Notes: generated by a model from the sequence alone, not told the origin. Positions 43,304 through 54,849 are shown, counted from the stretch's first letter. The stretch is DNA of 64,000 nt from Chromobotia macracanthus (GCA_036877525.1 JAZGTH010000013.1:12016001-12080000); one strand, 5' to 3'. Translations and numbers: made by a program.

Positions 43304-46010
43304 GAGGGGACAGAAACGTGGCAAGTGCGGGGGTGTACGAGCTAGGCTAAGGGCTAACCCCACCAGACCAGCGATCCCATCATTAACGCTCGCAAACGTT
43401 CGCTCATTGGTAAATAAACTGGACTCAATTCAACTCAGTCGGTCTACACAGCATGAGTCAAGGGATTGTTGTGTGTTTGTTTTCACTGAAACATGGCTAA
43501 ACTACAACATCCCGGACTCCGCCATTCAGCTGCACGGACTAACCTGCTACCGAGCGGACAGGGATTCATTACTGTCTGGTAAGACTCGCGGGGGCGGCTT
43601 GTGTGTGTACGTCAACAGAGAATGGTGTAATAATGCTGCGGTAGTGACTAAACACTGTTCGTCGCTGGTGGAGGTGATGTTTGTGAAGTGCAGACCGTTC
43701 TATCTGCCGCGGGAGTTCACGGCCATTGTTATTGTCGCGGTTTACATCCCCCCGTGTGCAAACGCTAAGGACGTACTTCGCGAGCTGTACAGCGCCATCA
43801 GCGATCAACAAACAAACAACCCCGACGCCTTTTTCATCATAGCTGGGGATTTTAACCACGCAAACTTAAAGACAGTCTTGCCAAAGTTCTACCAACATGT
43901 GAACTTTGCTACAAGGGGAAATAACACACTGGACTTTGTTTACACAACACAGAAAGACGCGTACAGGGCTGAACCCCGCCCCCACCTCGGGTACTCCGAT
44001 CACATCTCTGTTATGCTAATCCCAGCATACAATCCACTGTTAAAAATCACCAAACCGGTTCAAAAACTCATCACAGTCTGGCCGGATGATGCTACCTCAG
44101 CACTGCAGGACTGCTTTCAGACTACAGACTGGAGCATGTTTAAAGAGGCAGCCACCTACAACAACAGCACCGACCTGCATGAGTACACTGAAACAGTGAG
44201 TGCATATATCAAGAAGTGCATTGATGATGTGACAGTAACAAAGACCATCACCACACGTGCCAACCAGAAGCCGTGGATGATGGCAAAGGTTCGTGGGCTG
44301 CTAAAGACCAGAGATGAGGCATTCAGATCAGGAGATAAAGCAGCCCTAAAAACAGCAAGAGCCAGCCTGTCCTGTGGCATCAAGAATGCAAAACGGTCAT
44401 ATGCACAAAAAATCAATAACCACTTCACAGATAGCAGAGACTCATGGAGCCTGTGGCGAGGCATTCAGACCATCACTGACTACAAGCCCCTGCCACAGGC
44501 CTGTGATGACGACACATCCCTTCCAGATGCACTTAACCAGTTTTATTCACGGTTTGAAATGCAGAATGACACACTTGCACAAAAACTGCCCACACCTCCC
44601 ACCGTCCAGGCGCTCTGTCTGTCTCCAGCCGTAGTGAGGAAGACCCTGTCTAGGATTAACCCACGCAAGGCTACGGGTCCTGACAACATACCTGGCCGTG
44701 TACTGAGAGACTGTGCTGCACAGCTGACAGATGTCCTAACAGATATCTTCAACATCTCGCTGAGCCAGGCAGTCGTCCCCACGTGTCTCAAGTCCACAAC
44801 CATCATACCGGTACCTAAGAAATCACCTGTGTCCTGTCTGAATGACTATCGTCCCATAGCACTGACTCCAATCATGATGAAGTGCTTTGAGAGATTAGTC
44901 ATGAATCACATAAAAACCAGCCTCCCCAACACACTCGACCCGCTCCAGTTTGCATACCGTCCAAACCGCTCTACGGATGATGCAATTTCCTCCACCCTCC
45001 ACCTGACTCTTACCCACTTAGACCAGAAGAACACTTATGTAAGAATGCTGTTCATTGACTTCAGCTCAGCATTCAACACAATAATCCCACAACAGCTCAT
45101 TAATAAATTACACCTGCTGGGCCTTAACAACTCTCTCTGTAACTGGATTCTGGACTTTTTAACTGAAAGACCCCAGTCAGTCCGTGTCGGCCACAACACC
45201 TCGAGCACTACCACACTGAGCACAGGTGCCCCACAAGGCTGTGTGCTCAGCCCGCTGCTCTTCACACTGCTGACCCACGACTGCACTGCCAAGTTCAGCT
45301 CCAACCACATCATCAAGTTCGCTGATGACACAACGGTGGTAGGTCTCATCAGCAACAACGATGAAAAGCACTACAGAGAAGAAGTGGCACAGCTAGCGGC
45401 ATGGTGTGGCGCGAACAACCTGTCCCTCAATGTGGAGAAGACAAAGGAGGTTGTGATGGACCTCAGGAGAAACTCCACTGACCACCCCCCACTGACCATC
45501 GACAGCTTGACTGTGGAGAGAGTCAGCAGCACTAAATTCCTGGGGGTGCACATCACAGAGGATCTCACCTGGACCACCAACACCACGTCACTCTCCAAAA
45601 AGGCACAACAGCGCCTACACTTTCTCCGCCGGCTGAAAAGAGCAAGTCTCCCTCCACCAATCCTCACCATGTTCTACAGGGGAACCATTGAGAGTGTGCT
45701 GACCAGATGCATCACTGTCTGGTATGGGAACTGCAGCGCCGCAGACCGCAAGACCCTCCAGCGGACAGTGAACACAGCTGCAAAGATCATCGGTGCCCCT
45801 CTCCGCTCCATCCTGGACATTTTCCTTTCACGATGCTCCAACAAAGCCACCAGCATCGTAAAGGACCCCACCCATCCCTCGCACAGTCTCTTCCAGCTCC
45901 TGCTGTCAGGAAAACGGTACCGGAGCATCAGAGCCCGCACTGCCAGACTGCTCAACAGCTTTTTCCCCCAGGCTGTGAGAGCCCTGAACTCAAGCACGGC
46001 CCCCCTCTGA
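43269..46010 (+). CDS. LINE endonuclease-reverse transcriptase
   Basis: An uninterrupted 913-codon frame. A basic N-terminus is followed by an apurinic-type endonuclease (about residues 35-260: LTLANVRSLVNKLDSI, FTETWLN, AGDFNHAN near 192, GYSDHISV near 243). A linker follows, then the reverse transcriptase (about 450-720: TGPDNIPGRVLR near 469, FIDFSSAFNTI near 596, APQGCVLSP, FADDTTVVG near 683). The C-terminal region includes YGNCSAADRKTLQ. The catalytic FADD and endonuclease D/H residues are present, so the enzyme could be functional. Function: nicks target DNA and reverse-transcribes its own RNA at the nick. The domain order fits the L2/CR1 group. The antisense frames are shadows. Confidence 0.92.
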   Translation: MLPAQSRRRRCERGQKRGKCGGVRARLRANPTRPAIPSLTLANVRSLVNKLDSIQLSRSTQHESRDCCVFVFTETWLNYNIPDSAIQLHGLTCYRADRDSLLSGKTRGGGLCVYVNREWCNNAAVVTKHCSSLVEVMFVKCRPFYLPREFTAIVIVAVYIPPCANAKDVLRELYSAISDQQTNNPDAFFIIAGDFNHANLKTVLPKFYQHVNFATRGNNTLDFVYTTQKDAYRAEPRPHLGYSDHISVMLIPAYNPLLKITKPVQKLITVWPDDATSALQDCFQTTDWSMFKEAATYNNSTDLHEYTETVSAYIKKCIDDVTVTKTITTRANQKPWMMAKVRGLLKTRDEAFRSGDKAALKTARASLSCGIKNAKRSYAQKINNHFTDSRDSWSLWRGIQTITDYKPLPQACDDDTSLPDALNQFYSRFEMQNDTLAQKLPTPPTVQALCLSPAVVRKTLSRINPRKATGPDNIPGRVLRDCAAQLTDVLTDIFNISLSQAVVPTCLKSTTIIPVPKKSPVSCLNDYRPIALTPIMMKCFERLVMNHIKTSLPNTLDPLQFAYRPNRSTDDAISSTLHLTLTHLDQKNTYVRMLFIDFSSAFNTIIPQQLINKLHLLGLNNSLCNWILDFLTERPQSVRVGHNTSSTTTLSTGAPQGCVLSPLLFTLLTHDCTAKFSSNHIIKFADDTTVVGLISNNDEKHYREEVAQLAAWCGANNLSLNVEKTKEVVMDLRRNSTDHPPLTIDSLTVERVSSTKFLGVHITEDLTWTTNTTSLSKKAQQRLHFLRRLKRASLPPPILTMFYRGTIESVLTRCITVWYGNCSAADRKTLQRTVNTAAKIIGAPLRSILDIFLSRCSNKATSIVKDPTHPSHSLFQLLLSGKRYRSIRARTARLLNSFFPQAVRALNSSTAPL

Positions 46011-46480
46011 AAAAACCTCATACCTCTTAAATATATATATTTTTTTATTTCTCCCTTGTGCAATTCTGAGTGTGCTACTCAGAATGGACACACTCTCCTC
46101 TATGTGCACTAGACACTTTTTACAACTGGGGGTACATAATCCCACAAAAAGACTCATGTATGTTTACAAGCCCATGCACTACAGATCATCTTGTACTGTT
46201 CTCCAGCCAGGAACAGTGCTTGACTTTCTTTTTCCTCGTGCAATATTTATGTGGAACATTTGTATAGTTTGTATTTAATAGTTTATGTATAGGCAACTTT
46301 ATATATAGTATATTTATAATCTAATTTTGTTAGTATTTGTGTTTAGATTTATACTGTTTCACGTCATTGTTGTATGTCTGTATTTATGTAGCACCGTGGT
46401 CCTGTGAGGCACGATATTTCGTTCCACTGTATGTCCCCACATATAGCAGAATGACAATAAAGCTCAGCTTGACTTGACTT

Positions 46481-47205
46481 GAGTCCAACTCCATCTCAAG
46501 AAAAGAGATGCTCTGCACCAGGCAGATCTTGCTGAAGTGCCAATCAATCCAAGTGGTTGAGAACTACATGCCTGTGTGCACACAACAGTTCTTGAGAGTG
46601 AGCCAATATGATCCAATCATTGAGGTAGTTGAGAATGCCCTTCTCTCCCAAAGGGGAGGCAAATTTTATAAAGACACAGGGGTACAGGGACAGACCGAAG
46701 GGGTTGACTCTGTACTGAAATGCTTGACGCTCAAAAGCAAACCAAAGAAAAGGGCTTTGTCAAAGACGCTGCACACACATCAGAATGTGCTTCTGTGTGA
46801 GCATCCTGAAAGGGAGTTTGTGAGCAAACTGAGCATGTCGGACATTCTGGGCCACCTATCTCAGGACCGCTTTGAAGCCTGGGATGGTTGCTGGCGGTCG
46901 ATTGGCGGGCAGCCCTATAGATCTTCACTTATAACCGAAGAAGAAAACCTACAGACTTTGGACAGGAATCTCAGATGGTCTTTCTATGAGACAGCCCCCT
47001 GTGAGGATAAATGCACTGCAAAGCCACGCTCGACTGAGGGCACCCCCAAGTACCCCTTCGTTGTCTTGACATTTAGAGTGGTGAGGACGGATGAGGCCAT
47101 GAACCGTGCATGGGCAGTGAAATGTGCCTTCCACAATTTCATAAGCTCATCATGCACTGGGAAGAAAGGGACTGGGCGAGGTGTGGCTGAGAGTTAGAAA
47201 GGGCC
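46481..47205 (-). mobile_element. DIRS-like retrotransposon relic, upstream half (gag and RT pieces)
   Basis: On the minus strand from about 47170: PVHDELMKLWKAHFTAHARF, LTTLNVKTTKGYLGVPSVER and FLSKVCRFSSSVISEDL are gag-like. After a deletion come FRMLTQKHILMCVQ, LWFAFERQAFQYRVNPFGLS and LVQSISFLEMELDS, the reverse transcriptase of DIRS1-like elements. Stops and frameshifts are frequent. The 229-codon plus-strand frame over this region (46508-47197) is its antisense shadow. The LINE at 42991-46480 interrupts it after ELDS. Confidence 0.8.
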
Positions 47206-47275
47206 TGTTTCTGTAGTTTCAACACAAAATCTTTCAAACACCAATAATTTGATACATAAAAAGTCATATTTCTTA

Positions 47276-47325
47276 AAAATGTGAAATCGATATATATATA
47301 TATATATATATCGATTTCACATTTT
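47276..47325. repeat. 50-bp perfect palindrome with (TA)10 core
   Basis: The arms aaaatgtgaaatcga (47276-47290) and tcgatttcacatttt (47311-47325) are exact inverted copies around a TA run, so the whole 50 bp is self-complementary. Confidence 0.95.
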
Positions 47326-48240
47326 ATATATATGTATGTATGTATTATATATCCTTGCCATTAATGATTAACGATTTGTAATAGTAAAATAATAGCTAGT
47401 GCAGTGACTGTGATATCCATTGACATGATTTTTGGAATGATCAAATTATGTTTCAGTCACATAACATTGGGTAATGGAGTTTTAATTATGTAATATGTAC
47501 TGTATGCAGCTACAGCAACTCCACAGCACAAACTCTAATTCAAGTCATCTGTTTTATGTATATAGTGTAACACTTTTTACAATGCACTTTGTTAAAAATC
47601 CATAAGGTTCTCAAAGCTTTATTGCTTTATTCTAAAACAGAGGCACTACTGCATTGACAGTGTAATCACAGTGAAGGCATTGCTTGTTACCCTCAAAAAA
47701 CATATTATAATCCAATGAGTTTAAGGGAGACAGAAGTCTAAAACTTTATCTGCTTGCTTACCACGGACAATGTCACTTTACAAAAATGTACACAAGCCAA
47801 TTGCACACTATTTGGTCTTACATTTGTTTTTTCTGTTGATTCTTTTCAGTTTATTTTCTGAGGTGGTACTTTTCAATTTCAGAAAAAAGCCCCAATGTAG
47901 ATAAAGTTTGTATCTTTTAATGTACAATGTATGATTCAGAAAGTTTATAATTCATGGTGATAAATTTGGTGCTGTGGTATATCTGGTACTGTGACTTGAT
48001 GACTTAGGAAGAAATAGTTCACCCAGCACCTGCATTGCGTGTGGAGGTACAGGGATTGGAGCATTATAGAAATACAGTTTTTGTTCACAGTTTCTTGTCT
48101 TGTGTTTATAGTGTTGTGTTAATATTGCATTCCCAGAAAAGAACTAAGAGTAAGTCAATATTATCATTTTAATGTTTACAATGTAATTATGCTGCTGTAA
48201 AACTCTCATGAATGCTCTGTGCTCAGTGGGACCAGCCACC
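47326..48240 (-). other. 3' flank/3' UTR of the rpe65-family gene
   Basis: No gene. The first clear minus-strand AATAAA is at 47850-47855 (TTTATT on the plus strand), giving a 3' UTR of about 0.4 kb. Other TTTATT occurrences lie near 47617 and 47627. Confidence 0.4.
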
Positions 48241-51200
48241 TTATGGCTTGTACATTCCATGAAAAGTGACTGGTGTCATGATTTCAACTTCTGCCCTTGC
48301 AACCTCAGACAGGTCCTTGGCATTCAAGATCAGGCAATATGTGGGTCTCTGCGCTCCAGGAGCCACCACAATGGTCAACAGGACACCTATTAAACATTAA
48401 GGCGTTACAAAACACATGCTAGACAGAGGACATCACACTTAGAAATATGGCTCATATCACCTACCATCATCCTCATCTACTGCATCAGGTGTCTGCACAA
48501 ACAGTGGCTCTGAAGGGTATGAGTCTGGCTCCTGCCATACCCAGGTCTCCTTGGTCCTCACATTCAGCTTGCAAATCTACAAATTATCAGACAGTCTCAA
48601 AAGCAAATTCAATATTTTAAACACAAAATACTGAAAACAATCTGGGATTGTTCATACCCTGTCAGGAACAAAGTGGTTGAGGCCCAGCCCATAAGCATAT
48701 GTATAATTCTTGCCATTGTACATTTTGTAATTGATTTGAGGAAACTCGAAAGCTTTGAAATAAAAAAAAATTGGTCAGGTAATTTCATTTAGAAATCTTT
48801 AAGTTTCAAAAGTCAGATAACAATGAAAAGTCTGTACCCTGTCTTGGACCAGAGAAAAGCACCTCAGGCTCAAGCCAGATGGTCCCATCAGCACGCATTG
48901 TGGCAGTGGCTGTTGTGTAGGGCAAAGAAATTAGATTTTTGCCCTGCTCCTCCTGTAAGAAATGGAAAAAACTATGGGAGCATTCAGGGCCTAAAATTAA
49001 AACACATTCATTATTTTTTACTCACATTTGGCGCTTGGCGAATATATGAAAAGCTAATATATGCAAGCTAACATTTTTCTAGGAAAACAAAAGTTTGTAT
49101 ACACTATGAACGGTTATTAAACCAACACAACAATTTACAGGTTAGATAATAACTGGAAGTGCTAGTATAAGACTTGACAGTAGTTAGTATCAGATGGGAA
49201 AGAAAATAATCAGTATTTTCTCTTGTAGTTATAATCAGTAGTTGCTGTATTTATACCTTGTAGGGGTCTAGAGGAATAACATATCGCCTAACTTCTGGCT
49301 GAGGGGCGATCATGGCATGTTGTTTCACCTCATCCCAGTTAGCACGGAGGTTTGCCAGCCAGAGATAGTTGTAGACAAATTCAAAGCTGCGAAGGAAAAA
49401 TAGCGATCCTACCTGACATTTGCTGTTGGATAAATAATACTAGTGGTACTGACCATATACTTTCATTTAAAGTACTCATATAGTGCTTTTCACAATGTTA
49501 CACTGCTGCACAGCAGATTTACATTTGATAAAGCAAAAGGGTAAATTGTAACATATATATATATATATAGAGAACACAGAGAAAGGTCACACTTTTATGT
49601 AAATGTTTCTGTCACTCAATCATTTTGCTCCAGTTACCCTTTCCAGGCACACAGGTCAAACACAATGAAGCCCGAGTCCTCATAGCAGTTAATGTGATGA
49701 AAAAGACCCATTGCAGATGTCCTAAATTTGTAGTCAATGTACTCTCCTGGATGCTTCCTTGCAATATGAATCCATGTCTATGAATTGATAGTGAAAGCTA
49801 AGGTAAGATTCAAATCATTTTAAAGTGGCATTTCATTCTGTTTACTGACAGTTACAGTAGCATATAACAGAGACTTCTGAAACATTAGTGACACCATAAT
49901 CAAAATTCATGCATTGTGATGATATAAGTACTAAGGCAAGTGAAAACAGCAATAATAATTCAGCATATAACGGATAAAGAAACAGGCTTACGCCTTTCTC
50001 CTCATCAGACTCAAAGCAGTCCATATAGTTGGATCCTCTAATACTCCAGGCACTCAAGAATTTCAGGAGGTGGATTTTAATAGGTGTCTCAACAAAGACA
50101 AAGTAGTTCTCTGTCATTCCAAAACTGCACAGGCAAAAAGAGACAAGTAATAGATGTTTTTGTCAATTAATGCTTATAAATAATTTAATCTAAACATATT
50201 GACAAATGCTTATTTTTTTTCCAAACCACTTTTTCGAAAAACACTGCCAACAATATACTGCATTAGATACTGCATGTAGAAATGGTTTTGGTTATTGATA
50301 CTTAATTTCTTATGCAAAATTGTCAGCTAATCATAATAGTCGCTATTTACACTGAAGAACAAGGAGCAGCAATACCAAATCAGACAGTGAAACAATTGTT
50401 TATTACTGTTCCCTTTTAAGGGATCTCAACACTGTATCTGGTTTGATGCTATGGGGATTGCCTATGAAGTGATCGATGTCTGGGAACCTGTGGAGCGTGT
50501 CATCAGCTTTTTTGTCTTTAGGGGCCGTTTTGTCTGTTCTCATGTATAAGCGCTAATGGACACTGCAAAAAGTTTTAGGAAATGTGTACTTCTGTGTCAG
50601 AAGTTTTTGACAACCTGAGGATATATACAATCTATGTGTCATTTGCCTGCGTGAAGATCATGTGCATTCAGTTCTCGAGGGAGTTGAGTATGCACATTGT
50701 ATCACATTGCATCATCTGTGCAGACTCCCACTCTGCTCTGGGTCACATTTCAGTTTAATGACAGGGCATATGTGGCAGCAGGCCAGGCTGGTTCTGCACT
50801 GCATACCATGACGGTGTTGCAGATGTACCAAGCTGATCCGCTTAAGGACCTAGATCAGGGGGAGGGGACGCCAATTATATTGGTGTGTATAGACATGAGA
50901 TTTAGAGACCGGTCACACTGAAGGCTTTCCTCAAAGTGTCAAACCAGGTGCAGTGTCGAGTTCCCTCGAAAGGGAACCAAGGTTACATACATAACCAGGA
51001 GATGTTCTTTTGTGCAAAAAATTACTAACAAGTATTTCTTGAGGGAAAATAATAATAAAAACAAAACACTGAACCGTTTAATCAGTTTGTAACTTAAAAT
51101 ATTGTGGGTGAGTTGATGCTAGAAACAAGCAACTCAAAAAACAATCAACAATCAACAATAGATAAACAATAAATAGTTACAAACAATACCCAGTCAACTG

Positions 51201-54200
51201 CTGTGTCAACTCAGTGCCAAAACAAGTAGGCATAATTCATCTAGTGTTGTCATTCTGTCAAGGCCATGTGTCTGTGCTCCTGGGGTGAGTTATCTTGGTC
51301 TTTCCCAAGATCAATCAAACCTGTTCCTCAACAAGTAAAAACAGTCCAGAAATATTAAATTCCAGAAATATGTGCTGGCATATTTGTTATCTGCAGTTGC
51401 AGATATTCAGCCTTCCTGATTTTGCCAAGTTAGAGATATTCCTGGGTCAACATCATTGTTGATTTAGCCCCAGACACTCATAATAGGTCACTTAAACTCC
51501 CTTCCTTTTTACGTTGTTTTGTTTTAGCCTAATTGGTATGGCCACTAAGAAATCCCTTTTCTCAGGGAAGAAATTAATTATCATTAACTTCTTTGTCCCC
51601 CACAACAGCATACTACGAAACATAAAAAGCCTTATTTGCTAGACAAAGTACAGCCTGTCTGCTACCACAGCACAGACCAAGCCATACATCTAATAAAATG
51701 AATTGAATTTATGGATCGTGTTCCTCAGATAATGTAATGGACTGACTTTCTTTTAGAATGACATCTGATGTGGTCTCACTACAGACCAACCCTAAGGCCA
51801 TTCCCTCTGTAGGCTTTGGGGGTTATTTTAAGTTGGTTTGCTTCAACTTGGCCAACCTGAACTCTCTTCATCCTACCTGCCTGCTACATCCCAAGCTCTT
51901 TTTGAGATATCCCATTGTAATATCCACTTTTTTGTGGGATCATGAATGGTCTTCAGATGAATTCATCAATGTCCAACAATAGTAAATCCTCAGCTCTCCA
52001 TTCTAATCAAAATAATCCAGACATCCCACTCACCCTGATCCTAGACAACCCCTAACCACTGACCTTTAGCCAAATGTATAACTTTTCTCCATTCTGATCA
52101 TTTGCCCCCTGATACAGCAGTAACTCTGAACGTTATGCTAAACATAGCATTTTCTTTTCCTGGGCTTTTCATACCTGAAATTGTTATCCCAGGAAAAACA
52201 AAATCCTTTTTTCTCTGTTTTACATTTCACACTGCTTATACCCTGGGTTTCATGATCTGATGTACATTCCTAATTCCTGTTTTGAGAAAACAGGTCACCA
52301 GGTTTTACTCCAATTCAGACATTTTCCATCACCATTTAATGTATTTTTTTTTCTTTTGCTCAAACGCTGAAACAACTGATTATACAGCATGCAGGGTTTT
52401 CAAGACTGTATACAGCTGATGATGTGAGATGCGTGCTGTTCAGTTTCTGACTGGGTATCTGTTGCTAAGCATCTAACTGTAACCATAACCCTGATTTGTT
52501 TAATACTGCATGTTTGGTACTGCAATGCTTACCAAAGGAGAGTTTCATAACTAGGGTAAAATGCAGTTGCTTCTAAATTATAGTTGTAAACTGTTACTCT
52601 ACCTGGGGTTAAAAGCAGGGCTTACAATGAAAATAACCCAGGGAAAGTGCTGTTTGAAAAGCACTTTTGATTTCCTCAGAATTTTAGCAATTACAGCAAA
52701 TTCAAAATTTAACCCCACCATCCAACCATCTGTTTATCTGACCTCCAAATATTAGACAACGAAACCCTCCATTTATTCAATAAACAAAGTAAAATAAATA
52801 AATTAAAACATATATTTAAATCACATTTTTAACCTACCGATACCTATACAGCCATATTACTCTCTTTTCTTTGCACACAGGAGTGCTCAGATCTACTTTC
52901 CCACTTGATCCTCTCTTTATTGATAAAATCAATCTTCCAGTAACTACGCACTGGTTCCATTAAACTTAAAATCTGTCCTTATTCTGGTATTTAAGCTCAC
53001 ATGTATTCTTCTCTCCCCTTTTAAATCAGATTACCCAGATAGGTCTACCCAATCCATCATCAAAATAAACAGCTGGGTCGCCCATCTAGCCCTTCCCTCC
53101 CTTTAATCTAGGTACAAGGATATTTGGTTTTAACCTCACAAACAGCCTGACACAAATAAAACAAAAAAACTTCACTGCAGTGATATTTAATCAGGTATTT
53201 TGATTCAAGTACTTTGTCCACTACAGAGTTTAAATTGTACAAAAAAATAGACTGCATATTTGTGTTTCCGTGTGTTTTGCACTAATAATGATTTACCAAT
53301 TATTACTTTATAAAAACTTTATATTACTTTATAGAAAACGATAAATTATCTATTTATGTAAATGTATGTGCTTTGATTTGCTTACCTGTGCACATAGGAG
53401 GGTTTAAACCTTTCAGCACTTGGGAACTGTACAACCACCTTGGACTTCTCAATAGGGTCAGATTTGTCTGAAAGATGATTTCAGTTAACCAAATTAATGG
53501 ATTAAAATATCATCAGAACTTTAAATGTTGCTGTGATTATATCATGTACCTTTCTGGGTTGGTGGAATTCTTACAATATTGTAGGCCAGTGAGGCTCCCT
53601 TCCCCATGCAGTTCCCAATGTTATACACTGTACCATCTCTTTCAATATGTGGGTGGGCTGTTATTCCATTTATGCTGACATAGTCACACATGTCAACCTT
53701 TTGGTGGTATACAAACATATTTCTTAATATGCTTAACTATTCATGATTATAAAATACAATAAATCTACAATGCACAATCAATATTTGTAATACCTTTTTT
53801 AAGGTTTCCAAAGTTTCCACATTTACTTTGGTTATATAATTAGTTTCTGTGACTGCATAAAAATCCTCTCCAATAGGGTAAACATTCACCAGACAGTTGT
53901 CTGTAACCTCAACACCCTTGAAGTATGAGAAAAACCTGCCAAAATCAACAAAATATCACAAATGTTGTAGCAGCAATACTGTGGATATTAAGCATAATAA
54001 ATGTACAATTCTGTAATTCAGTCAGACCTGGAGAAGATGTTTTTGCAGGGATCGGGGTAGGCACAGGTTCCAAACTCAGTAATCACCACACGCTTTTCTG
54101 TCATAGCACGCACATAAGCATCTGTTTTGATAAACCTGTGATAACAAAATGTCACAGTTAAGATTTCATACCTGTTTTATATTTTGGATGTACAGGTGCT

Positions 54201-54771
54201 AAAACGTTATTTAACATACTTGCGGACATATGTGACCTGCCCATTGCTGAAATCAAACTTGTGCATGAGGGCCTGACCATCAAAGAGATGGTAGAAAGGT
54301 TCAGACTCAACCTCGAACAAACCAGGACCCAGTCGGAGAAGACTACCTCGTATAAATGAGGGGATGCGACCTAAAAAAATGCATTGCTTGTTTATTCGTC
54401 TTTCAAAGGTATGTGATTAACCAAACATTAGAGCTGTGGTCTAGATGTTAACACAAGTGCGGCCCAAAGCATTTCCTGTCCGCTGTCCATATCAATGACA
54501 CAAATAGAATAAACCTACCAGTGACTGTTGCAGGTAGAGGTTCATTCAACTCCTCCACAGTCTCAAAGATCTTTTTATAGCCTCCAGCAGGGTGTTCAAA
54601 CCTGTTGTTTAATTTTTAATACAAATAAGGGTACTTCTGAGCAACTGTAAGAAATGTATTAACAAATAGCAGGAAGAAAGCTGTTTAAATACAAAACAAA
54701 TTCATTTCAGTTTATTTATCTGCCTGATCTATAAGAAAGTGTGAAAAACGCATCACTTACCGGCTAACCAT
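48241..54771 (-). CDS. rpe65b: RPE65-family retinoid isomerohydrolase
   Basis: Fourteen coding exons in transcript order: 54771-54761, 54601-54519, 54370-54220, 54135-54028, 53935-53794, 53697-53550, 53467-53386, 50124-49992, 49777-49638, 49386-49257, 48952-48838, 48752-48658, 48576-48465, 48386-48241. All borders are GT-AG and phases agree, giving 531 residues from MVSRFEHPAGGYKK to TFHGMYKP. The four iron-binding histidines are present: H180 (TAHPH), H241 (YVHS), H313 (FHHIN) and H526 (TFHG). Cys112 (PDPCKN), the palmitoylation site of human RPE65, is kept. The enzyme cleaves and isomerises all-trans retinyl esters at the smooth ER membrane. Fish have several paralogues. Tyr58, Phe103 and Leu133 here are those I recall for zebrafish 13cIMH (rpe65b), so the paralogue symbol is tentative. 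Confidence 0.93.
49465..49540 (+). repeat. dispersed repeat family C fragment, rpe65 intron 9
   Basis: 'actcatatagtgcttttcac' and 'aatgttacactgc' match the start of the repeat at 17381. It is followed by a short TA run (49553-49570). Confidence 0.55.
50408..51000 (+). mobile_element. internally deleted DIRS-like element, rpe65 intron 7
   Basis: The left end 'gttcccttttaagggatctc' and the inverted right end 'gttccctttcgagggaactc' match over about 55 bp (both continue 'aacactg/gacactg' and 'ctggtttga'), giving inverted termini. In between, a plus-strand frame near 50757-50871 reads AYVAAGQAGSALHTMTVLQM, the gag-like segment of vertebrate DIRS1 elements. No reverse transcriptase remains. It lies in the 3.26-kb intron 7, antisense to the host gene. 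Confidence 0.7.
51001..53385 (-). other. remaining part of rpe65 intron 7
   Basis: No exon recognised on either strand. The 74-codon frame at 51758-51982 has no similarity that I recognise. Confidence 0.45.
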
Positions 54772-54842
54772 GATTGCTCCCTGTGCAGTTAAACCTTCTG
54801 AGAGCTTGTCAGTTTATGAGTAAAGCGCTTTGAGTTCAGGGG

Positions 54843-54849
54843 TTTTATA
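54843..54849 (-). promoter_or_regulatory. TATA box of the rpe65-family gene
   Basis: The minus strand reads GTATAAAACC here, 72-78 bp before the ATG. Transcription would begin about 30 bp further on, leaving a short 5' UTR of roughly 45 bp. A TATA-containing promoter fits a strongly cell-type-restricted gene. Confidence 0.6.

Larger units (their letters stand above)
42991..46480 (+). mobile_element. near-complete L2/CR1-like LINE inserted in a DIRS relic
   Basis: A 3490-bp non-LTR retrotransposon. It starts 'tagtaggccaaagatggcgg', carries an endonuclease-reverse transcriptase frame (43269-46010), and ends in a 3' UTR with the tail 'atgacaataaagctcagctt' and a short GACTT repeat. It is flanked by the 4-bp direct repeat GAGT (42987-42990 and 46481-46484). 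It splits a DIRS-like coding sequence in frame. The insertion is younger than the DIRS element and younger-looking than its truncated relative at 4170-7278. Confidence 0.9.

Noticed and set aside
46508..47197. 229-codon plus-strand open frame that looks like a novel gene
   Set aside because: The minus strand encodes recognisable DIRS gag and reverse-transcriptase segments over the same bases. The plus frame is an antisense coincidence.
51758..51982. 74-codon plus-strand open frame in rpe65 intron 7
   Set aside because: No recognised similarity, no splice context and AT-rich surroundings. Chance is sufficient.
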